From Chlorokybus atmophyticus (taxonomy: Eukaryota; Streptophyta; Chlorokybophyceae; Chlorokybales; Chlorokybaceae), in assembly GCA_009103225.1 (NCBI GenBank), contig RHPI01000260.1, forward strand, positions 529,250 through 593,249: a DNA stretch of 64,000 nt. Direction: 5' to 3'. Below, piece by piece: positions 1-11,889 of the stretch (positions are counted from its first letter, which is position 1; every line of letters begins with the position of its first letter). A program made the position numbers and the translations under genes. The notes below the pieces were generated by a model. The model was not told where the DNA came from. It made no database searches and saw nothing but the letters and a program-made list of their open reading frames with translations.

Positions 1-3000
1 AGCAACGACTAGTTTGAGTCGGAAAACGATGCCAAGAGTTTCATGCATTGACTCCTGCACGATTCATGCCTGGGGGTTGCTTGGCCATGGCGGTCTGGTC
101 GGTCTCCCACCCGCAGTATGCGATCTCCACGCTCCAGCCACCGCCAGTTCATACTCCGACAGTAGCCGATCCAGCACAAACCCACCATCCTCATCCTCAA
201 TCCCAACACCAACATCCTCCTTCGCCCCCACTCTCTTCCTCTCGCTACACACCCGCAGGACGTACGCGCCCTCGTAGCCGCGCGGCTCCGCGTACGGCAC
301 AATCACGCACGCAGAGTTGACATGCAGATCAAACTCCACGCACACGTCTCTACATTTGCTCTCATACGCAGCAAGCACATTCTTCTCATCCTCTTTGACC
401 CACTTGCGCGTGTACCCGCTGTTGACTCCTCTTTGCTGCTCACTCTTCAACACAACTAATCCTACACGGGGTCGGTTGTGCTTGCGGTCGCTGTTGTTGA
501 GTCGCCCGTCGCGGCGTGAGAGGGTGACGATGATGCGCGTAGTTGTGGTGTTGTTGGGGTTGTTATTGTTGGTGCGAGGCTTGCTGCTGCCGCTGCTGCT
601 GGTAGCCCGGGGACGAGGACGGAGGATGTACTGCGGGTTGGCGTGGAAGGTGCCCGAGGGATGCCCGTTCGCACCCTTGGGCCTGATACAAGGAGGGTGT
701 GTGAGTTGTTGCATGGTACAGATACACATGAATGTAGACACACGCACTCACATTTGTGTGTCCCGCACAAACGTGTGCAGGCGGACACACACATGTCTAC
801 ACATGCACGCACGCACACCTGAACTCATGTGCGCGCGTGCGAGGAAACAAACATGCACAAGCATGCGCACAAACCTGCAATCAAAGATTGTGCTGTGTTG
901 CGCACGCACGCATGCATGCACACGCAGAGAGTGAGTCAACTCACCCTCCACCTGCAGTGGTCCCAATCCACGACCCCCTCACCTCCCTCGTCCTCCACCT
1001 CGCCCCATCCTCCAGCATATGCACCACATAGAGATGCGAGAACGCATCCACCACATCATCATAGCACATCCAAAAGCAGTCTTCCCTCTCATTTCCCCTC
1101 TCCTCATCAAGTCCCAGAGTCGTCTCCAGTCCCTTCCCGTGCGCATTCCATTCAGGCGAGCCCCAGGACCAGGGCCCAGTCCAGGACCGACCCGTCCCGG
1201 GACTGTGCATGCGCACGAGCTTTGCGCGCGCGTGTTCACGCACATCTAATATTGAGTATAGTGTGTCTTTGTTGATGTTGGCGGAGACGAGCGTGTCAGT
1301 GGCGTGCTTGCTGGAGAGTGTGCAGGCCATGAGACAACCACCACGAGAGTGGTTCCAGTCCATCATGTTGGACCAGAGTTGTAGACCGGAGTCATCACCG
1401 CGCGTGCGAGGGTCCTGGAGATGCAACTTTCGCACGCCACCGCCGGTCAAGTCAACAAGACCCTCTGCGCATACATGGTGTTTGATGGTCAGCATGTGCC
1501 ACGCGCACACGTGCACACATACACGCAAACATGCAGTCCTACATGTGCAAGTGAGTGTGTGGACGCGCACACTCTGGCACCAACGCACGTGCGGACACTG
1601 TCACGCATACAGATGCACACACGTACGCACACGCACACATCAATCCTTCTCACCACTTGTGCTTCCACCCTGGAGGCTTGCATAGGACCCGTGCAGCTTT
1701 GCAAAGGCTTTCTCGAGAAGGGAAGGCCACAGCTGAGGCGGGGACTCCGTGTATGCAAACACCGGTCGCATGACAACACTGTTGTTGCTTTCATCACTGC
1801 TGCCACTCGTGCTCGGGATGGCCACAGGCAAGTTGTCATCAACAACAACCTGTGGCATGAGTAAGGTTTTACAGTACAGTAAGGAAAGGATACACGCACG
1901 CGCACACAATCCTCACCTCGTGCCATCCCCCATGTTTGTACAGCCTGAACGTATACAACCCCACTTTCGCCTGTTCATCGCTCGCCACCAGGTTCATCAC
2001 CGCTTCCGGCCTGGTCGTCGCCACGATCCCCATCGCATTCACCAGCCACTTGTCATTCAACTCTCCTTGCATCACAACACCCGCGGGACTCGCCGCGCGA
2101 AGTCCCTTACGTTGGTTCGTGCCCGTGCGCGGGACGTAAAAAGGTACATCATTAAACCGTCTCCAGCTAAAGGGAGATGTTGTGTCGGATGTTGGGTTGG
2201 ATGTTGTATCAGAGGGTGAGATGCTCGTGGATGTAGGTGGGAATGTTGTGTCGAGGGCGGGTGCGTCGTCCGGAGCGCGTTCGGCTAGGTACTCCTCGTC
2301 TATAGTTGGGTCTATTGGGAGAGTGAGGGCGTCGGTGGTGAGGCGGGACTCGTCGTCTGGAGAGGTGTCAATGCGGGCGGACACGGCAAGGGCCGCGTTG
2401 GCGAGAGTGCAGAGAGTGGAAGAGTCTTTGATATTCTTTTTGTCGCGGTCGGTGGGAGGTTTCGGCTTGGTGCGGTGGTTGGGGGAAGAAGGCTGTGAAC
2501 CACCGCCTGCGCGGTGGGTGGGTGGGTGGGTGGGTGGGTGGGTGCGCGTGTGGATTCTTGCTCAATGCGCCTGTGTTTGCATGCGCGCATATGTGTCTGT
2601 GTGCATGTATGGAGCGTTCTAAGGTTGTTGAATTATATGTGAAATGTGTATCGCGTCTAGCAACCGTCAGTATGTGCGTCAAAGACATGTGAGGACGTGT
2701 GGAGGCACCGGCGGCGTTTGTCAATGGAAAGAGTCAAGGCACCGTCTCGAAGGAATCTGTTCAAATTGTTGCCAAGTTTGTATGTTCGTGATAACAGTCC
2801 GGAGAATCTAGCAGCCAGGTGCAAGCATAACTAGGAATAATGCACGCAGGAACATTCTGCCTATTTATCAATGTGTGTCTGATTGTAACCAGATCTACCG
2901 GTTCATGTCCATATGAAACGATCTTGAGAAATTTACTCCTGATCATCGAGCTTTGTTAGGGTTAAAGGTGGGAGGGAGACCTGTGTGATGCTGTCTGTGC

Positions 3001-3278
3001 CAAGTGCTGAGCAAGTTCCAAGCCGGCATGGTTCATGACAGCAAAGAGAAGCATCATTTTCACCCAACAGCTTCCAGGCGCGATCACGTAGTTATCATTG
3101 CTATTGTTTGTTTACCGTGGTTTCTGAGTTGGCTTTGATATGCAAAAATTCTACACTCACGTCTGGCAGCAGGCGACGTGGGCGCGCTCTTTGATCCTCC
3201 GCTCATGGCGCTCAGCCTGCTGCTGCCGTGCGGCGCATTCTCCACCAAGGCCCGCAGAGGCCGCCGCGATCCCTGCAT
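1..3278 (-). CDS. Calpain-like protein with dead catalytic triad (3' end outside window)
   Basis: Calpain-family protein, probably non-proteolytic. Phase-consistent exons on the minus strand: 3278-3161, 2506-1917, 1849-1654, 1464-945 and 682-70. The first exon is the least certain (start ATG at 3278 chosen because it joins in phase). After a low-complexity linker, the protease core shows QGELNDKWLVNA, GLYTFRLYKHGGWHE, QLWPSLLEKAFAKLHGSY and GLVDLTGGG, all calpain signatures. The catalytic Cys position is Lys (about residue 192), the His position is Thr (about 369, TLYSILDV) and the Asn position is Ser (about 389, HSPG). A calpain C2-like domain III follows (NPQYILRP to YVLRVCSE), and a second one starts at AGAWRSHTAGG. 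The last visible exon ends at CAG followed by GC, so the next intron is probably GC-AG. Calpains with replaced catalytic residues are common among algal and protist flagellar proteins; a flagellar or scaffold role is inference. Confidence 0.85.
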
Positions 3279-3372
3279 CTCCACCACCCTGCTCGTCCTC
3301 CTCCTCCTCCTCCTCGTCCACCGCCGCCGCCTCGTTCTTGGCGTCCTGGTTGGCCTGCTGAGGCTTGCGCAT

Positions 3373-3904
3373 CACGTGACATCCCAAACGCACTTCCTTC
3401 CCGATAAAGGACGATTGCCTGGTCGAGTCCCGGGCCAGGACAGGACCGCTTACAACTACTGACCCGACCCGAAGCCTGGTCTCGTCCCCCGGCGGGGTCC
3501 CAGCGGACCCAGCGGGAGCGCGAGGTCACGCTGTAACAACCTCGAAAAGCCCCGTTAGCAAAAAGCGAGGTTCCTCAACCGTGGGTTTTTGAAATCTCTC
3601 TCGCTCGCAGGCTTCGCGAAGCAGAACCCCAAAAACAAACCTCGATTACCCGGCATTTCCCTTGCCACCCTCATGTGTGACATTTCAGGGATCGGCAAAT
3701 TTCGCTATAGAGGTATCAACGGGGAACCGCTTGTACGTACAAGGGCGTTTCGCGCCAGTGTCAGCAGCGTTGTCGGCGGGATTGGTGTGACTGTTGGTGG
3801 CGGCGGCGGCGGTGGTGGTGGGCAGGGCGGGGGTGTGAGGGTGAGGGAGAGGGTTAGGGTTAGGGATAGAGATAGGGTAAAGGGTGGAAGGTCGAGGTGT
3901 GGTC
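3373..3904. other. Intergenic region between divergent genes
   Basis: Separates the calpain-like gene (-) from the putative plastid-protein gene (+), so it should hold both promoters. It contains GC-rich low-complexity sequence and, near 3850-3886, two tandem TTAGGG units followed by degenerate copies. I see no convincing coding exon. An alternative minus-strand start at 3372 opens an acidic frame over the first calpain exon but does not join the next exon in phase. Confidence 0.4.
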
Positions 3905-5562
3905 ATGGGGGTGGTCTGCGCCGCCGGCTGCAGCAATGCTGCCTCCGTCGGGGCAGTCGCTGCACTGGCACAGCAGCCCACCCGAAGAGGGAGTGCGGCC
4001 AGGAGGGTGACCGCGGGGTTGTCGTCATCGTCGTCGTCGTCGTCGTCCGCACAGGCTTCGTCGTCGACGCCGACGACGGGGCCTGCAAAGGTGTGCATTA
4101 GGACAGCCGCGGCGTCGCTGGTTGCGGCCGTGACGCTGTCATTGACTGCCTTGCCGATGGATGCGGGGGCGAGCGTGAGGGAGGAGGCGAGCAGGGTTTG
4201 GCAGGGCGCCAAGGGTGCCGCCATCGACGCCGCCATTGATGTGCAGGAGGCGGCCCTGGACGTCCCTGACATGGTCCGAGACTTTGTCACCGCTGAGACT
4301 GGTTCGCCCAGCAACAACCTTGTTGGCGATTTGTGTTGGCTGCTGTCTGGGGCGCTTTCCGTTGGTAAGCCTGCACGACACACCACATGGTTGTTTTGTT
4401 GTCAAGTCATTTGTTGTCACTCACCACATTGCACATTCGTGTGCCAGTGCGTGCAATGCATTGTGGCACTCATGTATCGAAGAAAGAAAGGCACGCATGC
4501 ATTGTTGACAACGACAGTTCCGACAGTGGCATGCGGACGACCTAAACACATTGACTGAACACTTGCTGCTTTGCAAGAATAACTTTGCTCTTTGCTTGAT
4601 GTTCAACCTGCTGTTTCAGCTGCGTTCTCAATGGAGCGTAACAAGATGGAAGAAGGCCGTTCAAACCTGGATGCTCAGCTAGCCGCTGCAGTAAGGCAGA
4701 GTGTGCATGCTTTGCTGTTTTCGTCGCAGTCAGCAGTTAAGTGCAACAGTAAGCATAAATGACATCTCCAATGTAGGCTGCGGTTCTGCCGGCGAAGCCA
4801 CAGAAGCTGGAGCTGGAGGAACTGGTACCCCCTGCCTTGCAGGAGCTGCCAACCAAGCTGCAGGAGCTGCCATCAGTGGTCCCAACAGTGGTATCAGCCC
4901 TAACGCCTTTAGCATCTGCAGCAGCGGCAGCGGCAGCAGCAGCCGCCTCTGCAGCAACAATGGCAGCATCAACGACAGCCACAGCGTCATCAGCAGAGCT
5001 GGCGACAGCTGTCGCTGCAGCTGAGGCCGCCGCCAGGGCTGCGCAGGAGGCGGCAGAGAAGTGCGCGTGCGTGCATAGTGAGATGATGCATTTGGCAGAC
5101 AGTGCGGCAGCTGCTATGCGGCAGTCAGCATTGACAGCAGCAAGCGGTGAGTAGTTGTATATTTGCAGGTTCTGCACCTGCTTAACAATGTGCAAGGCTG
5201 CCTTCATTGTCAAAGGTGAACATGTGCTATACTGCGCAGATCAAGCAGAAAGCTCCAGCCCCACATCACACCGCGCCGCACGCGAGGCAAACGGGTGAGT
5301 TAAACACACAGGACTGTAGGCTGCTGCTGCTAACACAAACAACTGCCCAAGTATATGCAAGTGCATGCAAGTAATCATGGCTTTTCGTAACAGCAATGGT
5401 GTACACGCATTGGCCAGCATGTCTGGCCAGATTGCCAACGGTTTTGCCGCTTCTCATGTCATTCCCGGTGGCATGGAGCTGCACTGGAGTAGCCATTGGA
5501 ACATGCTACCTGAACGAGTGCTTGTATTTGCTGGGGAGCAGGGATCAGGTAGAGGATACTGA
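3905..5562 (+). CDS. Putative plastid-targeted Ala-rich protein
   Basis: Family not recognised. Proposed exons 3905-4364, 4620-4690, 4777-5146, 5240-5294 and 5394-5562 join in phase and give about 374 aa. The N-terminus is rich in Ala, Ser and Arg like a transit peptide. It is followed near residue 70 by a hydrophobic run ending in Ala-rich sequence, resembling a second, lumen-type signal. Next come an acidic/amphipathic part (SVREEASRVWQGAKGAA) and a Pro/Leu then poly-Ala helix-forming stretch in the third exon. The 3' end is uncertain: the last exon has a competing frame with a possible membrane helix (LPTVLPLLMSFPVAW) that does not join the preceding exon in phase. A GTAGAG near 5550 could also be a donor to further exons. 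Function unknown. Confidence 0.5.
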
Positions 5563-7019
5563 TCGGTACAACGATTGAAAGTCAAGGGTTGATGCTCATG
5601 AATGTCAGGTCTTTTGTGTAGATTCTTATGCCGTTGCTGTGAAGCTGCTGTGGCTTTCAGTCTGAAAGTTTCAGACCAGCAGCTGCTAGGCTGTATGTAT
5701 TTTAGCAGTGTAACTCTTGTATCTCATTTTAGGCTGTTTTGCCATATACAGAACTTCTTCGTTTTCACTGAGGCGGTCTTACTGCAGATGTTCAGCAGGC
5801 CTTGTACAGACATGTCTAATGTTGTGCCAATGCTTACGAGTTCACATGTTCACGGGCTTGCATTCATTAAGTAAACATTGGCGAATGCTTCACGACCGTG
5901 TTTCTTCTTGCACTCGGTATGGCCGCCAAGAAATGGGCGTGGGAGGCATGATGGGAGGAAAACCTGCGTATGCCTAGTTTTGTTGCTCAAAGCCAAATTA
6001 GTCAATTCTCAAACCAATGACAGCCCAACGAGTCGCTGGCAGCAACGAATAAGCATACTGATACAGTTGCAAATTGTATGTGCGCGTTCTGAGTCACTAG
6101 CTTAGTTACTGTGCTTGCTACCCCCTTCTTAATCTGTGGGTTGCAACTGTCCTAACTGGCTATGCAATGCCGTTGGAGAATACTTGCAGGCGTCACACCT
6201 GCAGGCATTCTGCAACGGCATTTCGAGCTACAGCTCTGGAAGGTGAAGGTGCGGTCTTATCACAAAGACCTACCAAGCTATGTCAGAGCTCAAGCCACTT
6301 GCACACCTTATACTGCACTGCACATCACCGCCGCCCGTTGCCCATGCCTCTTGCTGCCTTGCGCTGCTTGCGCGCCTGCCAAACCTCTGTTACCATTGAC
6401 ATATAAGTGTTCGATGTCAGTGCTGCCACCCTACCTAACTGCCTCCATGCCCAACCGGTCCTGCCAGCCCACCACCTCAACACCTATCCCTACGTTGCCT
6501 CAGTTTGTATACTGCTTGCTTGCCCCGCCCTTCACTTCCGCCTATTGCATGCTCTTAGCTAGCGCACTTGGATAGTTGCCCCTGCCTTCAATAAAGTGTG
6601 TGCATATGCATGCGTACCTGCTTGCCGTGCTTGCTATGCTTGCTATGCTAATTGTACGTGTGTTATATGCGCCCTTGCATCCAACACATTGCTTAGCTCA
6701 TACAAGTGCCGCTATGTGCGATCAATCAGATATTCGTTGTGCAGTCGATTATTGATGTCGTAACTTGCTTTTAGGTAACTTGTATGTATAAAGCTACAAA
6801 GGATGCCTTGTATGGTCAAACAACAAAATTGCATTTGCAAGGGGCAAAACATTTTTGTGAATGATGCCATGCATAAGAACATCCAATACTTTGAAATATG
6901 GAATACCAACAGCACAAACGTAAGTGTGATGTAAGTTCTTGAGATACGTATGACTCATCTTTGCCCATCTTTGCTCATCATTGCTTTCGAAGCTGAAATA
7001 CAAGTGCATTGACAATGGA
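5563..7019. other. Intergenic, nothing recognised
   Basis: No exon with protein-family similarity was seen on either strand. Short open frames here are overlapping and lack consistent splice context. An AATAAA-like hexamer lies near 6590, but no adjacent coding frame supports calling it a polyadenylation signal. Confidence 0.4.
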
Positions 7020-7556
<537 letters not shown>

Positions 7557-8514
7557 CGTAAAGCCTATCCGCCTTGCTGCTCGACGCCGATTTATTTTTA
7601 CAAATATTGTTTGAGAGGGCATAATTGAGATCTCGCCTCCATACTCAATATATCGCATCTCACTTGCCTCAAACGATGTTCTATAGGGTAAATCGCCCCA
7701 ACTTCGTAGGTTTTCGAGGTTTTAAGCTTTTCGTGGTATGCTATGATTTATTGAACGGCGTTGAAATATATATGTTTCTTATAGAATAAAATATTACCTA
7801 CACAACGGCATTGTTTTTCATCATTTATGGTTCAGTACCGCGCTAACAGCACTGCGCCAAAGTAGGCCACTTTTGGGCTTATCCCCAAAGTGACTTTTGC
7901 TCTAATTATCAGAGTTGTCATCCTTTAGCCAACCGGCTGATGGCACTTCAAGCAGTGCTAATGGGTTTGAGGGGTGTTGAGGGGTGTTAAAATGCCAGTC
8001 AGCGGCAGACGAGGCGGTGCAGGCTGCCCTTGCAGTGTTTTTTGAAGCTCTTGATGGGCTAGGCAACGACTGCGGCCATTTTGTGTCGCCAAGGTTGCGT
8101 GCAACCTTGGCACCAAGCTGGGTTAGTTGTTGCAAGGTTGCACGCATGGTGGCGGCGCTGGCGCTGGTGGTGTAGGCGTGGGCTGGGGTGGGCTGGGCGG
8201 CCCTGTCTCCGCGTGCGCGCTCAAGGTAACTAGTAGTTTAGGGCTAAGCATGGCTGCAAGGGGTTGGGCATGGCTGTGCTTAGCTGTTTGCAAGGATTTG
8301 GTTGCTGTGTGTATGCCTGTGTCTACAAGCCTGCTTGTAAAAGCTTGTGGGTGCATGCATGTGTGCTCATGTGCATGCATGAGCAAGGGTGAGATTGAGG
8401 GTTTGAAAGCACTGAACTTTCTTCCAAGAAGTTCAAGTCTATATACATGCGCGCACAGACTTGCAGTTGCTATGCTAGACTAAATGCTGCTTGTGCGCAG
8501 CTTTCCTTTTCGCT
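7557..8514. other. Intergenic, nothing recognised
   Basis: Left part is AT-rich. The part after about 8100 is rich in alternating TG/CA words. No supported exon or RNA gene was found. Confidence 0.35.
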
Positions 8515-9370
8515 CTCAACGAGCTCCTGCTTCCTTGGCTGCTGGGTGAGGGGTGAAGCAATTAGCTGCGTTTTCCTCAGCCACGTCTGCAAAGGCGCTA
8601 TCCCATTTGTATTTGCAGAGGATCGCCATAGCCTCCACAGCTGTCTTCTCCCTCTGCTCCTTCTCCTGGCGCTTAATCTCCTTAGCCTCCGCCTTCTTCT
8701 GAGCCTCCTCCTGCTGCTTGTCCTGCCTGACAGCTCTCCTCTCCTCCTTCTCTTGTACCTCCAGGAACTTCTTGGCCTCACTGGCTGCCTTCTGAGCAGC
8801 TGCATGCTTTGCAGCCTTAGCCTTGTCAGCCCTCTCTACTTGCCTCCTGAGCTTGTCTTGCCTCTTCCGCTCCTTCTCCTGATCTTGTTCTTCTTACATT
8901 GCATGCATTTGCTGGCTGATGAGTAGGTGTGCAGCCTTCACCCCCTCCTCTTCTTCGCTGGGGTTTCTGTGCCAGGGGCGCAGTTATCCACTTCTGGGTT
9001 GGTAACATCAGGCTCAGCAGCATCCTCCTCAGCACCCTCAGCATTGATAGCCTCAAGCAAAGCCCCCAGTTGTCCCTCTGGCTGAACATGTGGAAGATAT
9101 ATGTCCACACAGTGTTTGTTCGGAAGCTAGAGCATGGTCACATGGTACACAGTACGCGTTTAGTACGTGAGCGGTGGTGTACGCGTACATACATGTACCC
9201 ATTTATGCCAGTACGTGGCAGTACGCTACAGTGGCAGTTTTGTCGTGTTGCTTCACGAGCATCAAGCATGCTACTTGCGTACATGTGCACAACAGTAAAC
9301 AATGAGCAGAGAACACTATGTTACAGCGAAGCATGTGTGCAGACATAGCCCATCACATGTGTCTGCCTAG

Positions 9371-11889
9371 TTACACCGAGTAATCATCAGACTCGCCCCC
9401 CTCATCATCATTACTAAACAACACGTCCACATCAGAGTCTGCCTCCCACTCAACAAACTCCTGCACATAATGTGGGTTGTGGATCTTCTTCAGCTGCCTC
9501 AAGTTGGTGAAGACAAACACCAACTTCTCTGCCCTGCGTGCTTGCAGCCGATTCCTTCTCTTTGAGTGGATGAAGTCGTACGTGCTCCAGGATCTCTCAC
9601 AGCTACAAGCTGATGATGGTTGAGCCAACACGCGCATCGCTAGCTGCTGCAACTCGGGTACACTACCACCATACATGTGCCACCAAGCATGCGCGGGCAT
9701 TGTGAGAGCCGCTCGTTGCACTGCCTCTTTGCCGAACAGCCCCATCTTACTTCGGTACATGTGTAGCTGTTGCAACGCCAAGTCAACCTTGTCATGGGAC
9801 TGCAGGACCCTCTCCACCATCGTTGCAAAGCCTTCCATAACTTCCTCATTGGTGTGCTGCTCATGACCCCAATATTCGGGATCCAGCACATAGCCTGCTG
9901 CATGCATGTCACTATGCAGCATGATCCACCTGTCCCTCCAACAGGCGCGCACATCAAGTCGTTGTTGTTCAGTCATGCCCTTCAGATGCTTGAGCTGGTC
10001 GCCAACACGAAACATCTTGGCGTACACTTTGCCTATGGTGGGCAAGTTCCCATCAACCAAACGCAGCAGATCCACGATGGGGGCCGACACCGCATTCACT
10101 AATGCCACTTGTGACCAGAAATCTGGTGCCAAGATCAACGCTCTGACTGCAGCAGCTTCTTGCTTATGCACACCCTTGTCGGCCCAAGCCTTCCAGTCCC
10201 TGCTCACCACCACCTCGTCGAGAGCGTCTTTGACCTCGACTAGCCTTGCAAGAGTTATGAATGACGTTGCGAAGCGAGTATCTCCTGCACAACAAGTAGC
10301 TATGAGCAAACAAGCACGCGCATGACATGAGCATGCATGCATGCGCGGGCAATCAGCTGCAATTTCACATGGTTGCTGTCTACCATTAATCTTGCGCTTG
10401 TACTAAGTTGATCTCTAACTACACACATGCACGCATGCTATTTCACCTGGCTTGAGCAGCTCTAGCTTGGCTTTGGAGCGGAAGATGGCCAAGGAACGAT
10501 GGTGGTTGGTAATGAACTTCACTATGCGTTTGCCATCAGCCACCACGCTTTTAACCCACTCCAACTTGCCTATATCCTCAAGCAATAAGTCCAAGCAATG
10601 CGCGGTGCACGGCGTCCATGTGATGTGCGGGTATTCGCTAGTGATCAGACGTGCAGCAGCTACGCACACGCTTGCATTGTCCATGACAACTTGTATCACA
10701 TTCGCGGACCCCACCTGCAAGTTACACACATAAGTACTTGTGTTGTGTGCGTGTATGAGCATGCGTGTGTGATGCATGTGCTCACAAAGTGCTGCCAGTC
10801 AGTGCGTGCATGTGTCACACGCATAAGTACTTGTGTTGTGTGCGAGCATGAGCATGCGCGTGTAATGCATGTGCTCACAAAGTGCTGCCAGTCAGTGCAT
10901 GCATGTGTCACACGCATGCGTACTTGTGTCGGGTGCGAGCATGAGCATGCGCGTGTGATGCATGTGCTCATAAAGTGCTGCCAGTCAGTGCTTGCATGTG
11001 TTACTTAGCATGGTTGTGTACACAATCTATAATGGCAATGAACGAGTGCACCACTTACTTCATCAATGGTGGAGATCAGCTGCTCGGATACATACTCCGC
11101 CGTCTTCTCCTTCCCTTCCGTGTTGATTGCTTGAAGAAAAACTTCTCCTTTAGGACTCACCATGAGCACATTCAACAATGGACGGTTGGACGTGTCCGAC
11201 CATCCATCGCTAGCAATTGTGCATGAGGTTTCTCGTGTTGAGTCCTTGATGACTGCAAGTTCGCCATTCACCCTAGCATACTCCTTTTCCAACAAGGTTG
11301 TGCGAAGCGCCTCGGATGAGGGAGGGGTATATGAAGCGCCAAACTTGCCAACCGCTTTCATTGCTGCGATAAAGTAAGGGGACCTTGCCACGTTGAAGGG
11401 GATGCCATTGCTGAAGAAAAACCGAGCAATGGCTTCATCCACATGCGCTTTATCCCCACGCTTGAAAGTTGCATCAAGAGTTTGTTGTTGACTAGAAGGA
11501 ACGGTGGCGCTTGAATCTATAGCACAATGTGATTGATTTGATGCGTGATGAGCAGCACCACTGCTTGCCAAGCTTCAATGCATGCACGCATGCATTCAAG
11601 TACCTGCACCAGCATCCCCAATGGCGGATGTGAGTTGATCTAGCAAGTCCAACCTCCTCCTCTTCTCACCCTCTTTCTCCTTGTCTTTCTTGGCTTGTGT
11701 AAGTTGCAAGACGATCTCCTCGGGAGGGGTTGTGCACTTGGTGACTCCACGTTCACCACTCAGATGGGCACCAATACGTGAAACACTTCCTGTCCACTCG
11801 TGCTCGCAATAAACACACCTCACACGAAAGTTGCCATGAGGCTTTCTCTCTATTATGTCGACGTGCTTCCACAGCGCACTTTGCGTCAT
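9371..11889 (-). CDS. hAT-family transposase (BED finger, DUF659, hAT dimerisation domain)
   Basis: Mobilises the surrounding hAT element. Exons on the minus strand: 11889-11604 (BED zinc finger, WKHV with CVYCEHEW and the HLSG region), 11574 or nearby to 11059 (DUF659: ARFFFSNGIPFNVARSPYF, TIASDGWSD), 10714-10447 (VMDNASVCVAAA, HCLDLLLEDIGK, part of the RNase H-like core) and 10284-9371 (RFATSFITLARL; C-terminal dimerisation block with SACSCERSWSTYDFIHSKRRNRL). The last three exons join in phase and end at TAA (9371-9373). The first two do not close in phase with any splice pair I can see, so there may be a missed small exon or one frameshift. The intron 10715-11058 contains a threefold 93-bp repeat. 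Confidence 0.88.
10724..11001. repeat. Three tandem copies of a ~93-bp repeat in a transposase intron
   Basis: Units at about 10724-10815, 10816-10908 and 10909-11001 share TACTTGTG, GAGCATGCG, GATGCATGTGCTCA and AAAGTGCTGCCAGTCAGTG with few differences. The array lies wholly inside the intron between the DUF659 exon and the following core exon. It has no spacers, so it is not a CRISPR-type array. Confidence 0.85.

Noticed and set aside
3850-3886. Possible telomeric repeats (TTAGGG)
   Set aside because: Only two perfect units in a G-rich low-complexity run, well inside a gene-bearing region; not enough for a telomere or a clear interstitial array.
5396-5578. Alternative last exon with a membrane helix for the plastid-type protein
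   Set aside because: More protein-like hydrophobicity, but it does not join the preceding exon in phase with visible splice sites.
10724-11001. CRISPR-like array
   Set aside because: Three long adjacent repeats with no unique spacers, inside a transposase intron of a eukaryotic element.
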